Assembly (NCBI GenBank): GCA_021775385.1
Contig: JAJFHW010000100.1
Span: 1 to 8,011, forward strand
DNA length: 8,011 bases
Reading direction: 5' to 3'
From: Hyphomicrobiales bacterium
GTDB lineage: Bacteria; Pseudomonadota; Alphaproteobacteria; Rhizobiales; HXMU1428-3
The position numbers were made by a program, and so were the translations under genes. The notes beneath the pieces were generated by a model that ran no database searches, was not told the origin of the DNA, and saw only the letters and a list, made by a program, of their open reading frames with translations. How positions within the stretch are numbered: the first letter of the stretch is position 1; the number at the start of each line of letters is the position of its first letter. Below are positions 1 through 4,905 of this stretch, one piece after another.

Positions 1-289
1 CATCACTACCGAAGTCTAGGTTTGATGCCCAAACACCAGCATAAAACATTTTATATGAAGCGTCGAAGCCACCTTGAATAGCTGGGCCTTCTTCAGTTTG
101 AGAAGCACCGCGGAAAACGTAGTCTGTCGTTAAAGCAACATTTGCTGAAAACTCTGGACGTTCACGCTCAACTGGCGCGTCTTTCAAGCTACCACGTTCA
201 AATAAATCAGCTGCGTTAGCAACACCTGTTGAAACCAAAAGAGCAACTGTCGTTGCTGCAATACGACCTGTCATGGATTTATAATTCAT
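1..289 (-). CDS. TorF-family (Gcw_chp) putative outer-membrane porin, 5' part
   Basis: Only the first 96 codons are present; the gene runs off the left edge. The ATG at 289 gives a basic n-region, a hydrophobic core and an ANA-type cleavage site after about residue 26, which is a Sec signal peptide. The mature part reads ADLFERG, then a stretch with TTDYVFRGASQT and, further on, AIQGGFDASY and FYAGVWASNLDFGSD. This opening beta-strand pattern is typical of the TorF/Gcw_chp family of putative outer-membrane beta-barrels in proteobacteria. The family is annotated as porin mainly by predicted structure; substrate is unknown. A second in-frame ATG at 274 would shorten the n-region, but the first start is preferred because a G-rich stretch (TGGGGG) precedes it at normal spacing. 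It is transcribed away from the exchanger gene across a long intergenic region. Family assignment is fairly firm; function is not. Confidence 0.8.
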   Translation of the reverse strand, partial: MNYKSMTGRIAATTVALLVSTGVANAADLFERGSLKDAPVERERPEFSANVALTTDYVFRGASQTEEGPAIQGGFDASYKMFYAGVWASNLDFGSD

Positions 290-534
290 TTATTCCCCCA
301 ATTGGAATGTAACTTTGTAAAAAAATCTAAAGCACATATATAAAGATATGCCTCTACTGAAACGAAGAAGGTTTAATACCCTCAAATCAAAAATACTAAA
401 GAGCCCTGTAACCGTTTTGCACGAATAAATGAAAAATATTCAAAAATCCGCAAGGGCCTTTTATTCTTTCGGATATCTACATTACAAATTCCGTGCCAAG
501 TTGATTTGTTAAGCTTTACTGCTTATTAAATCAG

Positions 535-572
535 CATAAATGTCACAGATCACACGATTTGTGACATTTATG
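535..572. promoter_or_regulatory. Perfect 13 bp inverted repeat, candidate operator
   Basis: CATAAATGTCACA at 535-547 is mirrored exactly by TGTGACATTTATG at 560-572 around a 12-base spacer. The length and exactness make chance unlikely in this AT-rich context. It lies about 245 bases upstream of the porin start and 268 upstream of the exchanger start, so it could serve either. The inner TGTCACA/TGTGACA halves resemble dyads bound by dimeric regulators, but the order is not the CRP TGTGA-N6-TCACA arrangement. No T tract follows it directly, so an intrinsic terminator is less likely. The bound protein is unknown. Confidence 0.45.
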
Positions 573-824
573 TTTCGGGCAAAAAAATAGTTGTTATTGA
601 GGAAAAAATCTTTCTGTATAGCAAGATTGCAAGTGCTTAATTTTTGTGCAAACACAACAAAGCAATGGTTTCAAATACCTAATATTGTGCAAATTAAATG
701 AGTTTGTTAAGACTTCAATTTATTCTTAGCGAGTGCTGCTTAAAGCTGGCTTACTGTTTTGAGAAAAACAGCACGTTTAACAAAATAGAGTATTCTCTTT
801 GAATATTCATAAGAAATACGCTCT

Positions 825-831
825 AGGAGAT
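825..831 (+). promoter_or_regulatory. Ribosome binding site of the exchanger gene
   Basis: AGGAGAT lies eight bases before the ATG at 840. It is the strongest Shine-Dalgarno match in the window and fixes this start. Confidence 0.7.
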
Positions 832-839
832 CGGTAAAT

Positions 840-1868
840 ATGTCATATGTTTTTCTCGTTGCAGGGCTGTCATTGCTGGTTTTTGGTGGTGATATTCTGG
901 TTCGCGGCGCAGTTGCCCTTGCAGTCCGTATGAACATACCACATTTAATCATCGGCCTAACCATTGTTGCCTTTGGAACTTCAGCTCCAGAACTTCTAAT
1001 TTCAATCAGGGCGGCTCTTACAGGCCTCTCAGGTATTACACTCGGGAATGTCGTTGGCAGTAACATCGCAAATATTTGGCTTGTGTTAGGCGTTCCTGCT
1101 TTAATTTCAGCAATTTGTTGTGACCAAAAGAACATCCATCGCAATTACTTCTTTATGATTGGCGCAAGCCTTGTGCTAATAGCATTGTGTTTTTGGACAC
1201 CACTTACCATTTGGCACGGTGTTGTTCTATCAATCCTGATGTTATTATTCCTCGGCGATGTTTTCTTTAGAGCAAGAAAACATAAAAACGATGCAGAAGT
1301 ACTAGATGATGATGTTGAAGAGCTAATAGAAGAGATTGAAGGCTCAACAGAAACACAGCTTTGGAAAATGGTTGCACTTGTTTTTCTCGGGCTCATCGGG
1401 CTTGCCATTGGCGCAGAGCTCACCATTCTAGGCGCAGTTGCAATAGCAAAAACTTACGGAGTTTCAGATACAACCATCGGTCTAACAGTGGTAGCCATCG
1501 GAACGTCCCTTCCTGAATTAGCCGCAACGGTAATGGCAGCCATTCGTGGTCATTCGGGGCTAGCGCTTGGGAATGCTATCGGATCAAATATCTATAACAT
1601 CTGTGGGGTACTAGGTATCACAGCACTCATAACTCCTATTTCAGTAGACCCTGTATTCTTATCATTTGACCTTTGGGTCATGATTGCTGCCTCCTTATCG
1701 ATCTTGCCATTTATCATCTTCAAATGGAAAATTAACAAAATTATTGGCGTCATTTTCTTACTTGCATATGGCTTATATACGTACAAGGTTCTAGAGATGG
1801 GGCGCATAAATCAGGCAAATCAAGCGTCAAATCAAAGCTTGATCAACAATTCAGTTGTAATTTCATGA
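840..1868 (+). CDS. CaCA-family calcium/sodium antiporter (YrbG-like)
   Basis: This 342-residue integral inner-membrane protein exchanges cations, by family usually Ca2+ out against Na+ in. It has the two inverted alpha-repeats that define the CaCA superfamily. In repeat 1, GTSAPE (46-51) is followed by GNVVGSNIAN (69-78). In repeat 2, GTSLPE (221-226) is followed by GNAIGSNIYN (244-253). Glu51 and Glu226 correspond to the ion-coordinating glutamates of the archaeal homologue NCX_Mj. About ten hydrophobic segments surround a central acidic loop at about 150-172 (DDDVEELIEEIE), short compared with eukaryotic exchangers. The C-terminal 20 residues are rich in Asn, Gln and Ser, and look like an unstructured tail. 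The start is set by AGGAGAT. The last codon overlaps the next gene as ATGA, so the pair is probably translationally coupled. Family is secure; ion specificity is inferred. Confidence 0.93.
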   Translation: MSYVFLVAGLSLLVFGGDILVRGAVALAVRMNIPHLIIGLTIVAFGTSAPELLISIRAALTGLSGITLGNVVGSNIANIWLVLGVPALISAICCDQKNIHRNYFFMIGASLVLIALCFWTPLTIWHGVVLSILMLLFLGDVFFRARKHKNDAEVLDDDVEELIEEIEGSTETQLWKMVALVFLGLIGLAIGAELTILGAVAIAKTYGVSDTTIGLTVVAIGTSLPELAATVMAAIRGHSGLALGNAIGSNIYNICGVLGITALITPISVDPVFLSFDLWVMIAASLSILPFIIFKWKINKIIGVIFLLAYGLYTYKVLEMGRINQANQASNQSLINNSVVIS

Positions 1869-2635
1869 GTGAAGCAAAAGGCATCGCCCTCATAACGGGA
1901 GCGGGAAAAAGAATAGGGTATCACTTGGCCTTGTCGCTCGCCAAAGAAGGGTGGTCAATCGCAGCTCATTATAATCAATCAGAAAATGGTGTCTTGAAGC
2001 TTTGCGAAGAGATTGGAAGTCTTGGCGGTAAAGTCATCACTCTAAAAGCTGATTTGAAAAATGACAAAGAAGTACTCCCGCTCATTTCTTCCTGCGAAGC
2101 TGAATTAGGTTTGCCTAACTTACTCATCAATTGCGCGTCTGTTTTTCAAAAAGATGAATTGGAAACACTTGACGGTGAGATCTTTGATGAGCAGATGGCG
2201 ATTAATTTAAAAGCCCCTTTGCTGCTAAGTAAAGCCTTTGCCAAAGCTCACAATAAAAACCAAAACGGCGACTCGAAAAGTGAGAGCGCGACTGCTAATA
2301 TCATAAATATTACAGATCAAAGGGTGCATAAATTAAACCCAACATTTTTTAGCTATACACTCTCAAAGGTTGGCTTATCAGCGGCAACAACTACGATGGC
2401 TCAATCTTTGGCACCAAACATTCGCGTTAACGCAATTGCCCCAGGCCCTGTTTTGCAGAGCATTCATCAAACAGAAGATGAGTTTAAGAATGAGTGTAAA
2501 GGCACTTTGCTTGGCGCGGGGACAACGCCTGAAGAAATTTTTGAAACTGTAAAATTTATTATACAAACGAACTCGCTAACGGGTGAGACAATCACATTAG
2601 CCGGTGGTCAACACCTTAAGTGGCCAGAATCTTAA
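1865..2635 (+). CDS. SDR-family oxidoreductase, pteridine-reductase/FolM-like
   Basis: A 256-residue short-chain dehydrogenase/reductase with a Rossmann fold. The N-terminal cofactor motif is TGAGKRIG (11-18); the Lys/Arg in it suggests NADPH. NCAS (89-92) replaces the usual NNAG. The active-site YxxxK is Tyr164/Lys168. The residue 13 before the Tyr is Asp151, in ITDQR, where classical SDRs have Ser. Asp-x12-Tyr-x3-Lys is the arrangement of pteridine reductases (PTR1, FolM), which reduce dihydropterins or dihydrofolate. The PGP loop and GGQHL near the C-terminus also fit. A hydrophilic insert (about 129-143, NKNQNGDSKSES) sits before the active site. The gene starts inside the stop codon of the exchanger (ATGA), but no metabolic link between the two is obvious. 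SDR membership is certain; a pterin substrate is inferred from the motif. Confidence 0.88.
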   Translation: MSEAKGIALITGAGKRIGYHLALSLAKEGWSIAAHYNQSENGVLKLCEEIGSLGGKVITLKADLKNDKEVLPLISSCEAELGLPNLLINCASVFQKDELETLDGEIFDEQMAINLKAPLLLSKAFAKAHNKNQNGDSKSESATANIINITDQRVHKLNPTFFSYTLSKVGLSAATTTMAQSLAPNIRVNAIAPGPVLQSIHQTEDEFKNECKGTLLGAGTTPEEIFETVKFIIQTNSLTGETITLAGGQHLKWPES

Positions 2636-2677
2636 ACACTAAGTGTACTCAAAGTGATGAGTTTGTAATAGTCATTT

Positions 2678-2703
2678 AAACTCAATGAATTGGGAGTTTT
2701 TTT
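2678..2703 (+). terminator. Probable intrinsic terminator after the SDR gene
   Basis: AAACTC (2678-2683) pairs with GAGTTT (2694-2699) around a 10-base loop, and T7 runs through 2697-2703. It sits about 45 bases past the SDR stop and directly before the stop of the convergent flagellar gene. The stem is short (6 bp) and AT-containing, so it may be weak. On the other strand no T tract follows. Confidence 0.55.
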
Positions 2704-3072
2704 CTATTCTGTTTGCGGAGAGAGTTGCAGCGAAGGCACATTTTTTAAGCTAAGAACAAAACCAATAATTTCTGCAACTGCCGTGTAAAGTTCAACAGGA
2801 ATTTCTTCGTCAAGTTCAACAGCACCAAGCGCTTGAGCAAGCAGTGGATTTTCTTTTATATAAACGCCATGCTCTGCAGCTGCAGCAATAATTTGTTCAG
2901 CTATAATCCCTTCTCCTTTAGCAACAACTTTCGGTGCATCCTTATGATCATAATGGAGAGCAACCGCTCTTTTGACCGAGCCATCATCTGCAAGATGATC
3001 TTCATTGTCACGGGGGGGAACTAAACTAGCCTCGGTCTTAGAAGTATCTGAATTTGAAGTTGTGTCAGTCAT
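2704..3072 (-). CDS. FlhB C-terminal-domain protein (FlhX / YlqH type)
   Basis: A 122-residue cytoplasmic protein. Residues 1-30 are polar and probably disordered. From about 33 it matches the cytoplasmic domain of FlhB, the substrate-specificity switch of the flagellar export gate: AVALHYD (36-42), APKVVAKG (46-53), AEHGV (66-70), ENPLLAQAL (74-82) and EIPVELYTAVAEIIGFV (90-106). FlhB's transmembrane half is absent, and so is the NPTH autocleavage motif. The protein starts roughly where the cleaved C-terminal fragment would start, as in FlhX/YlqH proteins. I chose the ATG at 3072, which follows the fliK stop by 28 bases. An upstream ATG at 3120 in the same frame would overlap fliK by 20 bases and add 16 unlikely residues. 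A run of seven C on the coding strand (3012-3018) falls early in the gene. It is the last gene of a two-gene flagellar unit. Family is secure; its role beside full-length FlhB is inferred. Confidence 0.85.
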   Translation of the reverse strand: MTDTTSNSDTSKTEASLVPPRDNEDHLADDGSVKRAVALHYDHKDAPKVVAKGEGIIAEQIIAAAAEHGVYIKENPLLAQALGAVELDEEIPVELYTAVAEIIGFVLSLKNVPSLQLSPQTE

Positions 3073-3100
3073 ATTTAAAATCCATCTTGGAATAGAAGAG

Positions 3101-4549
3101 TTAAACTTGCGCATCAACATGGTCTTGAGATTTCGCCAAGTTAGTATCTGGCAGGCCGCGGCGTATATGAAGCGAGGCTACATCAAGCCCATTTGCAACC
3201 AATCGATCATCAAGAGCTTCACGATGAAGGTTTAAATTTTCAGCAAATTCGGCTCGTTCGGCCCAGAGCGTTACCCGCACCTGTTGACCAAATAAACCAA
3301 GAGAGGCATGAACCGGTCCGGTATCATTAGTTTCTAGTGAAAATTTAACACCATAACCATCTCTTTCCTCTCCGGTTTCATTTTCCTCCCTCTCAGGCCC
3401 TATTTGCAATTGAACAAAAACAGGTTTTTCACTACCTGCTATTGGCAGTTCCAAATTCAACTCCATAGGTTTTGAGAGAGGTTTTTGCTGAATTTCTTGC
3501 ACTTCTTCCACAGCAAGAGATGAAGTGCTCTTGTATTTGGCAGATACATCTTCGGCTAACTTCTGATTTAGTGAAGCATTCCCCTGTGTGCCAATCCGAC
3601 CAGCTGCCTTTGCATGACCATCTATATGAGACTGATTTTGGGCCTGATTTTGGGCCTGATTCTGGGAACGTCCACTGAGTTTTTTTGCAAGTCCTGGCAG
3701 TGTATCCGCGACAACACCAATCAATGCAGAAGCCGTAATTTGCGCTTGAGCTTGGCCGGGTATTGCAGTTTGTGCAGTAACAAGAGTCTGAGTTTGTGCC
3801 TGAGTTTGCGTTTGAGATTGAACTTGTATGCCTTGCGTTCCAGACAAACCTTGAGAATTAGCGTTTAGTCCACCACCAGAGTTGACCAAATTGGCAGAAT
3901 GAAAAGCCGAGTTTGGTTGTTGAGCATTTAAAGCCTGCCCCCCTTGAGCTGAAGGTGTTAAACCTTGTTGAGGGACTGGGGAGCCGGCTTGCACTTTTAC
4001 ATGGCCAGCTATTTGCCCTCCTGTATTTACCCCCCCAGTATTTACGCCCCCAGTATTTACGCCCGAAGAGTTTACCGGAGGAGAATTTAAAGAGGCTGTA
4101 TTCAGAGAGCTACCAACTTGTGGCCCGTTAGACGAAACAACGGGTGTACCAGTTTGCACAATAGCTCGTCCTGCTTGCTGAACTGTTTGTTGGCTTGTGA
4201 GTTGCCCGGCAGGCAATTGTGATTTAGAAGAGCTAGTACCATCTCCAATGGGCTGCACTAAGCGAACAGCACTGCCATGTTGCTCAAGTTTTAACTGTAA
4301 GACTTCTCCCTTTTGCAAAGGAAGAGAAGCTTTTACATCTAGCTTTAATCCACCAGCCAGTACTTCAGCGCGGCCATTTGGCAAAGATTTTAAAACTTCA
4401 ACTGATAAGGGCTTATTGTGATTTAGGGCTTGGAGTTGCTGCAGTAAATTCTCTGTTTTATGCAAAACATTTAAAGTGAGAGGCCCCGAGCCACCACTTG
4501 TTAAATGATTTTGTAACGCAGCTTGTACATGCGTCAAAGATACAGACAT
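3101..4549 (-). CDS. FliK-like flagellar hook-length control protein
   Basis: A 482-residue protein with the usual FliK plan. An ordered N-terminal part covers about 1-100 and includes SLPNGRAEVLAGG and LPLQKGEVLQLKLEQ. A long Gln/Asn/Gly/Ser-rich centre (about 100-350) is followed by a C-terminal Flg_hook domain (about 370-468). That domain contains HASLGLFGQQVRVTLWAER and ends in the family-like LDDRLVANGLDVASLHIRRG. FliK is secreted and measures the hook; its C-terminal domain then makes the FlhB C-terminal domain switch export from rod/hook to filament subunits. The neighbouring downstream gene encodes just such an FlhB-type domain, which supports the call. The centre contains DNA-level tandem repeats coding GVNTG (4020-4064) and AQNQ (3633-3668), so its length may vary between strains. 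The Shine-Dalgarno before ATG 4549 is weak. Sequence outside the C-terminal domain is poorly conserved in this family. Confidence 0.82.
   Translation of the reverse strand: MSVSLTHVQAALQNHLTSGGSGPLTLNVLHKTENLLQQLQALNHNKPLSVEVLKSLPNGRAEVLAGGLKLDVKASLPLQKGEVLQLKLEQHGSAVRLVQPIGDGTSSSKSQLPAGQLTSQQTVQQAGRAIVQTGTPVVSSNGPQVGSSLNTASLNSPPVNSSGVNTGGVNTGGVNTGGQIAGHVKVQAGSPVPQQGLTPSAQGGQALNAQQPNSAFHSANLVNSGGGLNANSQGLSGTQGIQVQSQTQTQAQTQTLVTAQTAIPGQAQAQITASALIGVVADTLPGLAKKLSGRSQNQAQNQAQNQSHIDGHAKAAGRIGTQGNASLNQKLAEDVSAKYKSTSSLAVEEVQEIQQKPLSKPMELNLELPIAGSEKPVFVQLQIGPEREENETGEERDGYGVKFSLETNDTGPVHASLGLFGQQVRVTLWAERAEFAENLNLHREALDDRLVANGLDVASLHIRRGLPDTNLAKSQDHVDAQV
3633..3668. repeat. 12 bp tandem repeat inside fliK-like gene
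   Basis: Two exact copies of TGATTTTGGGCC (3633-3644, 3645-3656) are followed by a third with three changes. On the coding strand they encode AQNQ-type units in the low-complexity centre of the protein. Each unit is four codons, so copy-number change would keep the frame. Confidence 0.7.
4020..4064. repeat. 15 bp tandem repeat inside fliK-like gene
   Basis: Three adjacent 15-base units (4020-4034, 4035-4049, 4050-4064), the last two identical (CCAGTATTTACGCCC), encode GVNTG repeats. A decayed fourth unit follows at 4065-4079. Five codons per unit means gain or loss stays in frame and would alter only the length of the disordered linker. Confidence 0.75.
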
Positions 4550-4576
4550 GATTGATCACCGCAGTAAGTTTCAGTT

Positions 4577-4628
4577 ATTATAAGAATCTTTGTAAATAAT
4601 ACCTCGAAGACTGTTAATAAGGCCTTAC
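4577..4628 (-). promoter_or_regulatory. Candidate fliK promoter with CtrA-like box
   Basis: On the minus strand a perfect TATAAT occupies 4582-4577, about 28 bases before the fliK ATG; no good -35 hexamer accompanies it. Further upstream, 4614-4628 reads TTAA-N7-TTAC on the plus strand. On the minus strand this is GTAA-N7-TTAAC, one mismatch from the alphaproteobacterial CtrA consensus TTAA-N7-TTAAC. CtrA controls flagellar genes in many alphaproteobacteria, and an activator site replacing a poor -35 would fit. In DNA this AT-rich, such matches also arise by chance, so this is a modest call. Confidence 0.35.
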
Positions 4629-4703
4629 TAAGGTAAGTCTTTGTTAATAATTGAGGTTTCAAGAAAATCATTAAAAATCTTTAATTTTATTCCTCTACAA
4701 ATC

Positions 4704-4724
4704 AGTCTAAACTTAGGTTAGACT
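4704..4724. promoter_or_regulatory. 7 bp inverted repeat upstream of the structured segment
   Basis: AGTCTAA (4704-4710) and TTAGACT (4718-4724) are exact inverted copies with a 7-base spacer. The dyad sits between the AT-rich fliK promoter side and the GC-rich hairpin cluster. It could be an operator for a divergent promoter or the left border of the element to its right. The sequence does not decide. Confidence 0.3.
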
Positions 4725-4731
4725 AGCTCGT

Positions 4732-4895
4732 TTGGTGCGCACAATTGCCAGTGGGCAACTGAATGATAAGAATAGATATTGCCACCCGTAGAAGGAGCTC
4801 TGCCCATTTAGGGCAGAGGGACATGACGCCAGAAGCGTCCGGCGTTTAGCGCCGCCCCTCGGAGGCCTGCCGCTTCAGCGGTAGAATAGCCGTGA
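4732..4895 (+). ncRNA. Candidate structured RNA or palindromic element before the caspase-SUMF1 gene
   Basis: No gene fits here, but local pairings are dense. TTGCC-AGTG-GGCAA is at 4745-4758. CTCTGCCC-ATTTA-GGGCAGAG, 8 bp and perfect, is at 4798-4818. GACGC-CAGAA-GCGTC is at 4825-4839, and CGGCG-TTTAG-CGCCG at 4840-4854. CTGCCGC-TTCA-GCGGTAG, 7 bp with one G-T wobble, is at 4867-4884. GAGGG (4816-4820) can pair with CCCTC (4856-4860) to close the two middle hairpins into a multibranch, at the cost of three pairs in the 8 bp stem. GC is about 65% against AT-rich flanks. The segment ends about 10 bases before the next ATG, so as RNA on the plus strand it would be a 5' leader or an independent transcript ending there. 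The strand and ends are my inference. It matches no riboswitch class I know; an orphan HEARO/omega-RNA-like relic and a dispersed palindromic repeat are both possible. Confidence 0.5.
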
Positions 4896-4905
4896 GAGAA
4901 AATAA

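Larger units (their letters stand above)
290..839. other. Gene-free divergent intergenic region with inverted repeats
   Basis: About 550 AT-rich bases lie between the porin start and the exchanger start, with no convincing coding frame on either strand. The clearest structure is a perfect 13 bp inverted repeat at 535-547/560-572, listed separately. Near the exchanger are a hairpin CTGTTTT-GAGA-AAAACAG (754-771), arms GTGCTG/CAGCAC (733-738/769-774) that would compete with it, and TATTC/GAATA arms at 791-795/801-805. ATCCG/CGGAT (446-450/470-474) is a weaker pair. Both divergent promoters must lie here, but I cannot place convincing -35/-10 pairs. A small RNA in this stretch is possible but unsupported. 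Confidence 0.5.

Noticed and set aside
446..474. Intrinsic terminator from the ATCCG/CGGAT arms
   Set aside because: Only 5 bp with a 19-base loop and no T tract placed directly after the stem.
740..1144. Minus-strand open frame of 134 codons overlapping the exchanger gene
   Set aside because: It mirrors the exchanger's codons, has no recognisable domain and spans a region with clear coding evidence on the other strand.
3073..3120. Longer N-terminus for the FlhX-like protein starting at ATG 3120
   Set aside because: It would overlap the fliK gene, lacks a ribosome site and adds residues atypical for this family.
3633..4079. CRISPR-like array
   Set aside because: The repeats are short, directly adjacent, without unique spacers, and lie in frame inside a coding gene.
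4735..4895. Cobalamin or other known riboswitch in the caspase leader
   Set aside because: Some words resemble conserved boxes, but the order and spacing do not fit, and the downstream gene has no matching metabolic role.
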